In this document: piece after piece, positions 34,733-48,293 of the stretch | Layout of the letters: the number at the start of each line of letters is the position of its first letter | How positions within the stretch are numbered: position 1 is the stretch's first letter | Assembly: GCF_009870125.1 (NCBI RefSeq) | Contig: NC_046683.1 | Coordinates: 2,108,001 to 2,172,000, forward strand | Origin: Drosophila pseudoobscura | Lineage: Eukaryota; Arthropoda; Insecta; Diptera; Drosophilidae | Reading direction: 5' to 3' | DNA: 64,000 nucleotides | The notes under the pieces: generated by a model | The model's input: the letters and a program-made list of their open reading frames with translations, nothing else | Told to the model about the DNA's origin: nothing | Database searches by the model: none | Made by a program: the position numbers and the translations under genes

Positions 34733-36204
34733 TGTGTCAATTAGAAAACTATCAGCGGCAAATCGGTGATTGGTGATCGTTGATCGTTGATCGGTGGTCC
34801 GTGGTCGGTGGGAGCCGGTGGGACGGCTGACAGCAGCATTTGGCCAAGTGCCGATTGGTCATAATTTATGCAGCGATGCAAATATTTTCACTAGGGGACG
34901 ATCAATCCACTCCAAGCCGATCCGATCCGATCCATCCGTCCATCTATCTATCCATCCATCCCAGTCGGACTATCGATCACCCGGCCACAGGCGACCGAGG
35001 CGGACCAACCCCGAGAAATGTCAAATAAATAACCCAAACAGGCAATAAAAATACAAGACGGAGCGGAGCGGAGCAGGAGGCCAAGGAGGAGCCCTCGAGT
35101 GGAGGTGCAAATGTGGGCACTTTAATGAAAACAATAAATCTTCATCACATCACATCTCAGCGAATCGATTCGAATCGAATTGAAACGGAGAACGGAGACG
35201 CAGAGCAATCAAGTGCCCAGAGGCGTGGGAGCGTGGGGGATTTTTGACTGACTCCATTTTCAAAATGAGAATATATGACAAGAAGCAAAGGGTAGAGGAC
35301 ATCACTGGTACTCTGTTTAAGCGATTCTGTTTAGATCAGACTGTCTGATCGGTGGATAAATGATATGGATATGCTATATATACACAGGGATTCGTACAGA
35401 AAAAGCGGGACTGAATCCGACACGACTTGAACTCCCCTCTGGTCCCTCCTCCATTGCATTTTCTTTGCACTACGCATCTGCAACAGTTGATTATTTATTG
35501 AGATAGAAGTGCACTTGTAAACTTACACAAAACGAAGCTCGTCAATTTATGGAGCTCTCGACACCCCGGATACCTACCCCACTCCGCCGCTCCACCTTCA
35601 CCGCCCCTCTGTCACCAGAGGGCAGGAAAATTGAAACGGAAGCACAAATTTTGATTAATTGAAATGGAAATACAAAACAAAAAAGAAAGAGATACAAAAA
35701 CAAAACAAAAGTAAAATCCAGAGAGCCAGAGGTGTGGGCGTTGGAGGGGCAGGCACTCACGTAATTGGTCCCAGGGTGGGTGTGTCCATCTCCGCCAGCG
35801 GAGCAGATCAGCAGAAGCTGCCAGAGGGGCAGCATTGGCGTCATCGCCCCGCCACTGACGCCAAAATAGCCGAAGGGGAGGGGGATGGGGAGGAGGAGTA
35901 GGAGGAGGCTGTTGTCTGTGCGGCCGCTTCTGTTCGATTTTTGAGTTGTCAGCCAACGATTATGCAATTTATTTTCATAAGTACGGGACCCCATCTCCCC
36001 ACCCCATCCCCATCCCCATCCGCATCCACCATCAATCCCCAACGCCATCCCCAGAGCGATGAATGTGCCCGCCAAGGTCGCACAGTCGAATGCAAATCCA
36101 TCGATATTCATTCCGGCATTCATCGCTGGGTCGTTTGTCAGTCGAGGGGCAGTAGAGAATCTCTCTCTAATTGAAGAGACCTGAGTTATGTACCGACCAT
36201 TATC

Positions 36205-36305
36205 GTCGCTTATCGATGAGATCACTTCCCTTCCCAATAGTGGCGGAGATACCGATCTCCGCTGCGGGCTTGCCTCGCGGGCGTTATCGATACAAACCGA
36301 TAGCC
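36205..36305. promoter_or_regulatory. CGATA/DRE cluster with a perfect 8-bp inverted repeat
   Basis: Within 100 bp there are TTATCGATG (about 36211), an inverted repeat GCGGAGAT-ACCG-ATCTCCGC (36243-36262), a perfect DREF octamer TATCGATA (36285-36292) and further CGAT(A/C) motifs. Paired CGATA clusters are the binding signature of BEAF-32, and TATCGATA that of DREF, at housekeeping promoters and domain boundaries. No transcription unit is evident beside it. Confidence 0.4.
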
Positions 36306-39300
36306 GCTAAGCGATCACACCTCACACCTCATGCTGGGTTTCGGGGTATCCAGTATCCACCACACACGTGATTTTCATGTTTTCGCTGACTTATTTATCG
36401 TTTGTTGATGGAAATGCGGGTGTGGTCACGGTCCCAGTCCCAGTCCCGCCCTAACCCCCGGGCACGCGCCCACACATCCCAGATGGGAGGGGGTGGAGAG
36501 AGTGGGCAGGGGAACGGCGAGATGGCGACAATTGGCATTCACCGTCGCAATTAATCATCATCACCGTCCGATTGACAAACAAACCAGAAATAAATCAAAA
36601 TCAAAATCAAGACCATAAACGACAAAGGCAGCAAATTGCATCGGCCGAGCCGCCATATACCCGTACTCGTACTCGTACTCGCACTTAGAACCCATGCCAC
36701 AACATCGAAACAATTCATCAAATATGCGCACTCAAATAAGTAAATCAATCAATGGTTATGGCTATGGCTATGGTTCCCTCGGCCCTGGCTCTGGCTCTGG
36801 CTCTGGTCCCTGGCCGCTCTGGTATTCCACTTCCAGAGAACGTGGATGGCCCGTCGTAATCCTGGACGGGGTGCAACGGGGCAAGCAAGTGCAACAAGTC
36901 CTGCCACCACCAGATGACGCACGTTTCGCGGCACCGAGGAAAAACCCGACCCGGGCATGATTCCCGAAAAATAAGAAAAAGAGAGACCAACACAATAACC
37001 GATTGTTGTCCATTATTGTTGGAACATGATGATCTAGAAACGGCGAGGTTCTCCTCGCATTATTCTCACGCATCCGCTGCGACCATATGGGTTGAATCTG
37101 GCGGAAATTCCCAGTGACAGGTAGAGCAGGTCGATGTCGATCCAGGTCCAGGTCCTGGTCCAGGTCCCGGCCTCGGCCTCGGATCCGAGCACGGACTCGG
37201 ATTTGGCTATCGCGGCGGCTCGCAACGCCCGCCAAGAAGCCAATTTAAATAAGCAGCATAAACAAAAGCGACAACGTTTTATGACCACCTCACTCGTGGT
37301 CCTTTTTCGGTCCCTGGCTCGGGTCTATGTCCGTGGCCGTGTCCTTGCACAAGGTCCCGATGTTGCGCCAAGCCAACCGCACAGGTTCGCCCGCCTGCCA
37401 GTGGCTGGGCTTTTCCCACGCCGACCGACGACCGACGACCGACATTGCCCATCGCTTATCTGCGCCCCTTTTATGAGGCTGCATCTGTTTTCGCACTTTC
37501 TGTTTCGCCTGATTCGGTTTTATGTGGTGGGAATTTCCGTATTCCCATCCTACCTGTTCGACTGTCTGTCTGTCTGTCTGTCCGTGTGTCCTGAACTCTG
37601 AACTCCCACCGAGCTTCTGAGGAGGTTTCCATATAACTGATTGAATACTTGATATAATAAGAATTCCAACGATCTGCGCGGAGATCATATAGGTTTTTTT
37701 GGGTTGGATACAAAGTCACAAAATTCAACGGGTTCAATTCAATTCTTCCACAAGGGTTTGTTGCGGGATCAATTGGGATCTAGGGTTAGAGATCATAAAA
37801 AATCAAAATCCCTTGGATTTGAATTGCATTTTGGGATGACTTCAACGGAAGGCATAAAAAAGTACATCTTATAGGTATATTACCACCGTTCGATGCAATT
37901 CCATCAGCTCTCTCTATTTTGGGGATCACTTTATCCCACAACAAGGGACAATCTTTTCAAACACATGCTATTTGGCTTGGCTTTGCCTCTGATCCCCCAA
38001 ACAGACGCAGATCTTGTCATGTTTTTCGTTACCTGAACTATGGAAAATTCGATCTGGAATGCGTAGATGATTTGGCTGATCTACCGATTGATATAATCTC
38101 TTTTGTCTATAAAACAGCCCACACCAAGATTCAATCGAAATCCCCGAGAGATCGAGAGACCGATCGGACTTTTATGATCGATACCAAGTCCATGTCCATG
38201 TCGATGTCAGTCATCCATTTGTGTTGTGTGTTGGCTTCTAATGCCTTAAACCCAAATCCATTTCAGCCTTTGACCATATAATCCAACAGATACATCATAC
38301 GTATATGGCACTTGAAAGCACCCCGTCTGCATGCCAATCCCCATCCCCACCCCCACCTCTGCGATCGCACTTGTCGCTGGCGCTGGCGCTGCCGATGGCG
38401 CCGGCGCCGTCAGGGTCGTCAATTTTGAGCGACATCTCGTATTGGTAGCGAAATACGAATACTCGTACGATACAGGCACACAAATGTACACATAGTATAC
38501 AAAAAGCCCGAAAATCAAACAAGGGAATTATTTTGGTGGGGGGAGGGTCGAAACTATAGGCGCCAGACGGGCATTAAAAAAGAAACAAAACCAAAACGAA
38601 ACGAAACGAAACCAAAGAAATAAGAGGAAGGAAGCCAGGGACAGAGACAGGAATTGGCAGAGGGAAGCGGGATCTGGAATGGGGATGGGAATGGGAATGG
38701 GGATTGGTATGGGGAAAGGCGCATTTCCACATTTGTTTATTGTTGAGAACGATTCGGCTCCGGGTTCTTCGGGATTTAATGGTTTTTTTTTTTGGCCAAA
38801 AGCAACAACAGCCACTGCCACTGTCTGGCAGCCTTAATGGCCGAGATATCCAATTAATGCGATTTACTGGATCCGTTTTTGCATTTCGCACTGACTTTAC
38901 GACTGCGGATATTAATTAATTTGTCTATGCGGCTCTCCGAGATGGGAATGGGAACGGGAATGGGGATGGGAAATATCTGAGCAGAGCGATCGTGTTATCC
39001 ACCCAATCCACCGGGCAGTCCAATCCCAGTCAATGCCATTAATGTGGCCATAAACCAAATGCTTTAACGTCTATAATTTGTCTGCGTTTCGCTCCTGCCC
39101 ACGCTCCCATGCGATCCCATCTCACCCACTCTGATCCACCTCCGTTCCGCTCCCCTTGCTGTTCGCCTTGCGGTTCCCCTTTCTTTTCCCCACTCGCAGC
39201 ACCGCATGATTCATGAAAGTCTAAAGAGCTAACTAATAGTCGAAAATTTCATTAAATTTGCGCTTCTTTTTTTATACACACCCGTCTATTATTTATAAAT

Positions 39301-42300
39301 GTTTGCTTCCAAATGCTGTTTATAAAGCAGAACAGAAATTTCTTCTTTGTCTTATCCGCTTAGCCATTTTCAAGGAGAACAAGGGAGATCTGTTGGAGGG
39401 AGAGGACTACGACTAGGCGATACCCTATACCTATACCCTTCAGGCACTAGAACAGCTGGCACCCTATTGGGAAAGAGCGAGGAACACGACTCAGTAACAG
39501 AAAAGGCCATTCATATCCTTCTCAAAAGAGCTTCTACGGGTCTACGGGTCATGCTTGAGGCTTTGGATAAAAGGATTTACATACAATGTATTGCATCGTT
39601 CATTGGGCGTACGAGTCGATCAACATTTTATAGCCAATTGATGCTTTGATGTGGATCATTCCTTCCCAACGATATACCCCTTCTCCATTGAGAGAGAGCA
39701 ACACTTGATGGATCCCCGTTTCGGAGATGATTTTCTTCGCGCTGACGGTTCCATGACACCCATTCTGAACCCTAATGGGTAATGGGTACTAAAAAAAGAG
39801 TTGAACAAAAGCGAAATTGAAATGAATTGAAATTTCCTCCCATACCCAGACCGCGAGTGAGTGTGTGTTTGTTTATGGGTGTACGCTTACGAGTATGGAT
39901 GGATGGATGGGTGTGCGGGTGTCCGTCCGAGTGTGTTTGGATGTCGTTTCGCTTTCTTTGTGGGCTGATGCCTTTTGATTTCGCTAATCGTCTCTACAAC
40001 AACCAACAGAGAGATGATCTAATTATTGACGCACGAATCCACAATGGCCCCACAACAACAGCGGCCCCAGCAATCAGGGGGAAAATTGAAAACTAAAATA
40101 TTGAAAAGGCTAAGTAGGACAGGCGGACAGCCAACCCACAAAAAAAGCAATAATATTGCCCGCGAAACAAACGAAATCAAAATCATTATCCCAGTCATTA
40201 GCTCTTTAGCGAGTTGTTGTTTGTCGCCTTGTTCTTTTTTTATTGTTCGACGGCTATAAATCCGCTAATGTACTTATGCTCCGCACATCTGAACGGGCAG
40301 CAGCGCCAGCGGCAGCGGGGGCCACTGTGCGCGTTTTCCCAGCGCTTAAAAACGCCTCCAACTCGCGGCAACCTTCAACTGCTGAACTTGACGACCTCAC
40401 ACAACATAAACAGTCATCTCCAGATAGAACCACACCACACCGCACACAGATACAGATACTCGTGCGAGTATGCCTGTTAACATATGTATCTACATATGTA
40501 CGCGTATACACGCCATATGCATATACATATGTACCTAATATATTGTATCTATTGGCCGGAATTGGTTCATGGCCGAGGGTTGGCCTTGCCAGCCAGACAG
40601 ACAGACAGACAGGTTCGACAGACTCGATCGATTTTTTTGTTGCTCCGCCAAAGATTTGTGGTAAACAGTAGAGGAAATAATGGGAACAATGGGAAAGCTA
40701 CAGCCATTTGGGGTTTGAAGGGGATAAGACATGAAGAAAATGCTTTCTTTCTGCTTTATCATCTTCTGAAGTACTCTCATACATTTCTGATTCGCAATAA
40801 TACATATAGAATCAATCCCCATCCCATGATCGGCATTTATTAATTTCTCCCTCATATCCGAGATGTTTACTTCGGCTATATAAAAGAGAGTGAAATTTTC
40901 AATAGCTTGAATAACTCTTAAATTGATTGGAACTCATTAATAGATTAATGTATCAATATTCCTAGAACGACACTCGCATCTTCAAAGGTATATTATTTCC
41001 ATCGGGCTTGAAGTTCCGACCATCCACTCACAGACACGAAAATATAGTCGAAATTTGGGATCGAACCGAATTGGGCATAACGGGAAATAAAGGGAAAGCC
41101 CCCCGCCTCTCTCGCCATTGGGCGACGACCCAAAACCTTTAGAGGGATCAATCAAGCGTTTAGTGGGTTTCAGGATAAATATTAAGGGTTATTAAAACCC
41201 AAAGGTTATAAGCTAGCCTTAGAACACTATCTCCTCCCAATTTCTTCACGAGTATCCATCTATAAAATGGTATATTTTAAATAAATTAGAAACTATGGAT
41301 GAATATTTGATCATTACCATTGGCATTGCCATTGCCTTTCCCATTCCTGATCCCCGGTCGTGGAGTGCAGTTACATTTGCTGCCTATTTGTCTCTCCCAC
41401 CTGGCTGGCTCCACCTCCATTCCCATTGCCAATTCCATTCCTCTCTTATCCACTCCCCCTTCTTAGCCCCACCCCCTCGTATTGGCCTTCTTTCACCTTG
41501 GCTACGTGATGCCATGGCGTGATCGTGTAACAATGCGAGTGATTAGTACGCGCCGGCGTTCAACATGCGCAATCCGCCGATGGCAGCGAACTTTACCTTT
41601 TTTTTCGTACCTGGTACTCTTCCATAGAGTATATTTCGTTTGTTCAGAAGCTGAAGGATACGTTTCGGAACTTTTAAAGTGTCCAAATTATTGGATACCA
41701 GAACTTTTGATGGGTACACTCTTACAATTTTGGAAATATGAAGACGATCGTCACAGACACAGAATGCGAAGTATTATTTGTATTCAGAATTACAGGATGG
41801 TTCCCGGGTATCTGATAGTCGGCAGCTTATGTCGATTATTTCATTTCGATTCGTTGTTGTAGCTGCAGTTTTTTCAGATATTCTTTCCTTTTTTTGCAGC
41901 TTTTGCAGTGGCCTTTGTTATTGCTGTCTGACTGAATGTCTGTGGCTGGATCGTCGTTGGTCTGTTGCATTGCAGCATGCGCCGTGTACTGGAGGCAGAG
42001 TGAAATGATTTAGTGTGATTTATCTGCGAATTCCTTCTTTCAATCTCTTCTCACGCCACACCACGCCATGCCACGCCACGCCACGCCACGGCACCGCACG
42101 GCACGGCACAGCCCCGGCTCACAGGGGCCCAGTCAGGAAGGGCCTTTGGGCTCTGCTCTGCTCTGAAGAGGTTCAAAAGATCTGAAGCTGAGCCTGAGTC
42201 TGAAGTGGAGTCGGGGAACGGAAAGGGGAACGGGAACTGAGACAGAGGCAGAGGCAAAATGCCACGCCCCTTATGTCGACTCTTTGTTGGGGAAGGTGTT

Positions 42301-44044
42301 ATAAAACTGATAATAAAAATTATAAGCTATGCCCCATAAATTGGCATTTAATAGTTGAAATTTACACTGAATTGACAGTGCCTCACAACAGTATGGAAAT
42401 GGGAACTGGGAACCGGGAATGGGAATGGTAGAAATACTAAATTATCGTTCGTTCGTCCGTTCGGGTGTGGGGTACTCGTATGAAATATGCCTGGTCAGGT
42501 AGGTCTTGGTCTCGGTCTCGGTCTCAGCCATTCTCGATCCTTAATGCAGGAACCACCCGCTCCCGATGATCAGAGGAGGATCAGAGCCCAACCTCGATGC
42601 CGATGCCGATGCCGATGCCGAAGGCACTCGCCGCGATTTATGATGCATCATTATACGAATTTTTATTATGGTTATATTTTGATACGCACTTCGGACGAAT
42701 CTCCTACATTAATATATGCACGTACAGTGCGTGTCGCAGTTGTAAGACTGGAAGAGATAATCCAGAAAATGATAAGAAAGGAATGGTTGTTAATAGATAA
42801 TTCTTATGGATAAAATGGGGATTCTACATAGCGGCTCCCTGGTCATCATTTTCAGGGCCAATCCATTTAATTCCAACCTTCCAAGGGGAAGCCTTAAAGT
42901 GCCGCTCTGCACTGTGCTCTCTGAGTGGGGGAGATCTTATCAGCTGTTTCCGACTCTGAGGACGAGGACTCCATGCCGGTGCCTCGCTTTTGGCAATTTA
43001 TGTAACCTGGCAGTGCAAGTGCCAGCCAGCCATGGCCCCCTCTCTCGCGTAGAGACTGCCAGTAACTGCTGCCCCTGATCATCATAATCATCCTCATTAC
43101 AACTGATAATGCCAACAACAACTTTATCTGATTCGTGTTGCAATTCCTGACCTCGTCGCTCTTCGCTCGTCGCTGTCTTCTCCATCTCCTACTCCTACTC
43201 CTCCCCTACTCCATCTTGGGTTCATTTTGGGTTGGTTCTCCTTCTCCGTTATCGAGACTGTTTCGTTTCGTTTCGTTTCTTTGGCTGTTTATCTTGTTTA
43301 TGGCTGACCATCAAAGTCTTAACACATTTTCGGCTCTGTTTGTACTTGATTTGCTTTATTTGGGTTGGCTTGGCTTGGTGTTGCTGTTGGTTTACTCTTG
43401 TTCTGGGTCTTCTCGTCGGGAAACCGTAACCGTAACCGTAACTGTTTCTGGTGGTCTCTTTTTTTGGTGGAATGGGAGGAGGGGGACCGTAACTGTTTCT
43501 GGGAGCAAGTGTCAATTAGCAAGGCATCCGCTAATAGAGTACTTAGACTCAAGGGCCATCCAACGAAAATTGCAATTGGGCAAGCGCCTGGAGTTGGATC
43601 TGGACGTGGATGTGGATGTGGACCTGGGTCTCCAGTTAATCGCAGTGGGGCTCAGTGACATGGCAGTCCCCTCCCAGATTCACTGTCAGACAGGCAGGCA
43701 CACACGGAGTGGCGCAGAGTGGCGCAGAGTGGCTGTTGTTGGATGTATTAAAATTCCAACAATTAGGGAACATTTCACATGCCTTTCTAATAGCCAACAA
43801 CGTGCTCGTCAGAGCCCCAGCCAGAGCCAGAGCCAGAGCAGCAGTAGCAGCAGCAGCTACAAGAGATGCAACAAGTTGATAGCCAAAGCTAGTCAAACCG
43901 CTTTGCTGGGCACTCACTATGCAATTTCATATGAGTTTTGCCGCAGAAAAGGAGCAACTTCTGCCACATCAGGAACAACAAAGGAACGGCAACAACAGCA
44001 ACAGCATGTTGGCATGTCAATAATCTTGTACTAGTCAAGTTGGA

Positions 44045-44150
44045 GAAGTTGGAGCTGGGGCTGGGGCTGGGGCTGGAGCTGGAGCTGGAACTGGGACTAG
44101 AGCTATGGATGTTGATGTTGATGTGGATGTGGATGCGGATGGAGCTGGTG
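44045..44150 (+). repeat. GGAGCTG/GGGCTG and GATGTGGATG minisatellite
   Basis: Degenerate 6-bp units (GAGCTG, GGGCTG) run from 44045 to 44110. They are followed by GATGTT/GATGTG/GATGCG hexamers to about 44142 and then AAGCAAAAG units. Simple-sequence expansion. Confidence 0.7.
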
Positions 44151-46283
44151 CAAAAGCAAAAGCAAAAGTGGCAACAGAAGCAGAACAAGTTGACAGTCAA
44201 CGCAGATGTTGGGGTAGGGAGCGGGACAATCCGTGAGCCCTGACACTGGACAGATCTCACGGATCTGTAGGACTCATCCGACCCGGTTTCGGTCACTCGA
44301 GCCTCTTTCTCGGACGTGACTTTCCACTTCCGTTTCCAGCTTCAGAGCGAAAAACGTAGAACGCAGAACGCATCGCCTTGAATCGAATCGAAAACGAAAT
44401 CCGATTTGCGGTAGTCCCATAAATTATTTTTGCACTCTCGCACAATCGGCTGCCAGTCAGCTGCTCCTACTTTCCCTCTCCTTGTTGTGTCACGAATTGG
44501 GCATCGGAGTCGGACAGGGGCAGGAGACACACCTCCCCACCCACACACACACACTGTACGCGTGTACGTGCCGAGTACAGTGGGCACGCATTGCAGCGAC
44601 AAAGACATGAGCAAATGGGAGATGCGTAAACTACAGCCGAGAGTTTTCCCTGGAAGGTAAACGAATCAGGAATGCGGCTTGCCTTGGCAACAGGGTGCTT
44701 AAGCTGCCCTGATCTGAAGGATGGTTTGTTTTTGTTTTCCTTATTCTTAATGAGGAATGGTTGTAGGTTTGCACTACATTCCTCTGGGAGGCTCTCTAGG
44801 AAGGACGATGACAATACCAGTACCTTTTAAAGTAGTATTTTGATATCTCGCATTTCTTCGTGAAGTTCGTGCTGGCCCCCGAAACGCGATCATGGATCTC
44901 ATCCCTAGCACGAGACGGTCCGACAGCCGTCGCCGTCTCCGGGCTTCCATTCCGACAGCGAGACATTTTGGGACGCGGCCAGCGATGTGACGTGAAGGTG
45001 GCAAAAGCCCGAGCACTGTGCCAACGGCCCTCGCACGTTCCACGCTCCATTGACAGAAAACAAATTTGCATTTGCCAGGAAAAAAGGCAGCGACATCAGG
45101 CCCGCATAGACTACAGATAGAGGCACATAACACCCATATAGTATATATGTATATACATATATGGTAAGTCACGGCTAAAGTTGGACCAGAGACTATTAAA
45201 CAAGAAGGAAGATCGAGAGGGACTATGGACTGGGGACAGCCGCTAGTGTGCGTAACATTTCCTGATTATTCATTCATGGAATTGTATACAGAAGTCACGA
45301 TTCATGGGAACACTTATGTTCGATTGATTGAACGTCAATTGCAGAGGCCAAGGAAGTGGAAAATAGGGGGTAGAATATAGAATAGATAGAATAGCCCCCC
45401 CCCCCCTTGTCTTAGCTCTAAACTCCAGAATCCAGAATATCCCAAGTGATCTCAGCATTGCACTTATTTGCACTCAAATTCGACATTATATTACGTATAC
45501 GGCACCAACACCGCTGACACAGTCAAACATTACGCATACGCCGCGTATGTCACCCAACACAGAACAGAGTGGGAGGGGGAAGGGGTCAGCGAAGAACTAG
45601 AATTTAGAAAACACATAAATAATTGCCCAACAATTTGCGCTGTCTGCGCACAGATTTTCACTGATTGGGCCTTCTCCCCGTGGCCAGTGCCAACAGCAGC
45701 CGTCCTTCCGCTCTCCCCTGGTCGTGTCTCGCTGTTATCTCAGCGATGTATCTGCGGTTTGGTATCTCGCAGATACCCCGAGGTGCTCCTCTGTCTGCCT
45801 GTCTGCCTCACTGCCTGCCTGGCAGTGCTCGTGCTCGGGCATTGTCTTAATTATCTGCGGATTTCGTGCTCATGCCGTGACTATCTATCGCCGCCGTCGC
45901 CGACGCCGCCGTGGCTTGACTCGACTCGAGTCGAATACTCGATTTGATTTGACTTGACTCATCGCCATCATCACCTCGATTCGCATCTAGCTTTTTGGCT
46001 CTCCTCGTCCTCAGTTGGGTCCTCGTCCCCAGCATTCCTATTCCTCGTTCGCATTGCCATTCCCATTCCCAGTCCCAGTCCCATCATCATCATCATCGGC
46101 ACAATCAGCGTCAGCGTCGCTTCTATTTTTCTCTCGCAAGATCACGCGCCTCTACGCGATCGCTGATAAAACTCAATGTGCATGCCCTTTCAAAAGGTAT
46201 TTGGGGATTTGCACCAGACACGCGGAAATATGTTCAATATGTTCCTCTTTTTGGTGCAAGATCGGACTAGGACTGACTACAGA

Positions 46284-46338
46284 GATCATTACGAAATGAT
46301 CGATCTGCAAGGGTATTAAACGCTTCGTCCAACGAAGC
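46284..46338. mobile_element. transposon-end relic with two hairpins
   Basis: GATCATT/AATGATC (46284-46301) and GCTTCGT-CCA-ACGAAGC (46322-46338) are perfect 7-bp stems either side of CTGCAAGGGTATT. The string 'CTGCAAGGGTAT... then a CTTCG hairpin' is a recurrent mark of Drosophila transposon ends (DINE/INE-type relics), recalled from general knowledge. The rest of the element was not delimited. Confidence 0.3.
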
Positions 46339-46955
46339 TGACAATGGATCTGCAGTGTGTGTGGTGTTTGGTTTTTCGGGTCGGTTCTTTGGCTATAGTT
46401 ATAAACATTTTCATTTGTTTAGATTGCAATAATTTATAGAATTTGCATTAGGCATCGGGGCCCTCGTGCGGTCTCTCGCTATTGCTCCCCGATTTATGGC
46501 GATCACGGGAGACGATCACATCGATCGCTCCGCTTCGGATTCGCATTCGGATTCATATTCCGATTCCCCTCCCTGTCTCACGTGCCGTTATATTTATGAT
46601 CGCGTGCTGTTTGTTTGCTCCCGCCTCCGAGCCCCTTCCCCCGTCCCACCATCCCTTCGATGTTTGTTTCCTTTTATTGGCGTGTGTTTTGCTTGCGAGT
46701 ACCTCGGGCATGCCTCTTGGCCAGGTCTCACCCACCCAAAGGCGATAATTGATTGGATTCCCTGCTGAAATCGCAGCTGAAATTGGCGCTAAGCGAACCC
46801 GTACCCGTATACGGCTGCGAGCAGCTAAACAAATATTTATGGGGTCATTCACGTTTCTAGCGAGGCGCCCAAGAGAAAGAAGTCTGTTGCGATAATTAGT
46901 TCAACTAGCATGGCAGAGGATATTGCTCATAAATGCTTAAAAGGAGCTCTTCAAA

Positions 46956-46963
46956 TATCGATA
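46956..46963. promoter_or_regulatory. DREF site (TATCGATA)
   Basis: Perfect palindromic octamer followed by CCCTATCGCTATC, a second TATCG. No transcription unit is evident within 300 bp. Confidence 0.35.
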
Positions 46964-48008
46964 CCCTATCGCTATCTCAGCCTAATTCTCAATTCCAATC
47001 AAAGTTTATTTTGCAACTCTTAGCCTAGCTTCTCCTTCTCTGGAATCACGTCGAACCCCGTCAAATTTTCCTCATTTGTTAAGCTCAAAAGTCGAGACTG
47101 GGACCGGGACTGGGCCTGGGCCTGCCCTGGGCCTGAGACTGAGACAGCACCAACAACGACGTCGAATCGTGACAGAATATGAATTGAAAGGGAAACCAGA
47201 TTGTTTGTATGCCGCAACGAGTGTGTCTGTGTACATTCCGGGCTGGGAAAATGTTCTACAACTTAAGCGGGAATTGCTATTTTTAGACCGCAGCACTTAC
47301 AAAGTAACTCGAAATATATATAAACAAAAAATACAAAGTAAAACAGCTTGGCCAACAGTTAAATGCCCCACACTCTCCTGCTCTCTCCATCTTGATGGAT
47401 CGATCATCGCTGGTCTGACTCTGACGTCAGCAATGGCTGCATCGATGGCAGCCATCGATCTCGAAATATGCCAAATATTTGTACGATTTCACGCACATGG
47501 AAAGCTCGAATTTCATCTATGAAACATCGAACACCGATCACCCAAGATGGCCTGGCCTGTCCTAGGTTAGTGCCTGCCCGGCGGCGAGTGGGTGAGGCCT
47601 CACGCCTCACTAAGCATATCAGCACATCGGATCGGGTCTGGCACTGGGCACGGCTCTGGAGCCGATCTGGATGGGGGTTCCACTGTCAAAGGTAGAAAAG
47701 AGCAACCAAAAATGGTAAGAGGCAACCTGTGGGGAGTCGAGTCTGAACATACCCTTGGAAGTTTATCAGCTAACGTATCACAAGCTCACCAGGTAAGAGG
47801 CTTTCCGAAGAGAATTCCATTAGATGTGACATCATGAGATAAGACCTCCGAGAGAAATAAAACCCACAGCAATGTGGCGGGATACCAGATTCCACCAGGT
47901 GGTGCAAGCATCACTGGAGAGCTTACAGCAAGTGTTGTGCTTCTTCCTTCACCACATACTTATTCACGCGTTTCGCGATTCAATGCTGTTGGAGGCTTTT
48001 TATGGATA

Positions 48009-48016
48009 TATCGATA
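48009..48016. promoter_or_regulatory. DREF site (TATCGATA)
   Basis: Perfect octamer about 250 bp upstream of the Inr/DPE start site at 48262. It is followed by TGGCAACACTG, which matches 9 of 11 positions of core-promoter Motif 1 (YGGTCACACTR). Confidence 0.45.
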
Positions 48017-48117
48017 TGTTTCTCTGGCAACACTGTCACCGCCGCAACAGCACAGCAGCAGCCTCCCTGCTTTCCGCTGACAGATCAGCTGTCCGCCGTC
48101 TATTTTGTGACACGATA

Positions 48118-48293
48118 GGGAGAGAGTGAGAGAGAGAAAGAGCGGTTGCGGGAGAGATCTGCTACTGTTGCTAACTGTCGCTGCCGCGGTCGCAGCCTCT
48201 GCCTCTGTCTCTGCCTCTGCCGTTGTCTAAGTCTATGCTCTAGCAGCGCGGGCCAAACTTCAGTTCGACCGAACGAACGCCGCTAGAGAGACG
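48118..48293 (+). promoter_or_regulatory. GAGA + initiator + DPE core promoter
   Basis: A GAGA block (48118-48142) lies about 120-145 bp upstream of TCAGTT, a perfect TCAKTY initiator with A+1 at 48262. Exactly at +28 to +32 (48289-48293) is AGACG, a perfect RGWYV downstream promoter element. No TATA is present. GAF plus Inr plus DPE is the classical arrangement of paused developmental promoters in Drosophila. GC-rich leader sequence follows. Confidence 0.65.

Larger units (their letters stand above)
34733..48117. other. long gene-poor stretch
   Basis: No frame passes inspection. The 231-codon frame at 35542-36237 (minus) and the 299-codon frame at 43135-44034 (plus) are built from GGGATG, GTAACC, GTGGAT and CAG-type repeats. 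It also contains a poly-C run (45395-45406), CCACGC runs (42055-42110), a TA-rich TATA-like site at 40877-40886 without gene context, and transposon-end relics near 40985-41015 and 46305-46340. It may be the upstream regulatory region of the 48-kb promoter. Confidence 0.45.

Noticed and set aside
35542..36237. 231-codon open frame (-)
   Set aside because: Its hydrophobic and Gly-rich parts are translations of CCATCCC/GGGATGGGGATG and CTCCTC repeats; nothing supports expression.
40877..40910. TATATAAAAG box as a promoter
   Set aside because: No initiator at -30 spacing, no downstream coding exon and no poly(A) signal in context.
43135..44034. 299-codon open frame, the longest in the window (+)
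   Set aside because: It is made of CTCCTACTC, GTAACC, GTGGATGTG, CAGAGC and CAGCAG repeats. Composition follows the repeats, and there is no splice, promoter or codon-bias support.
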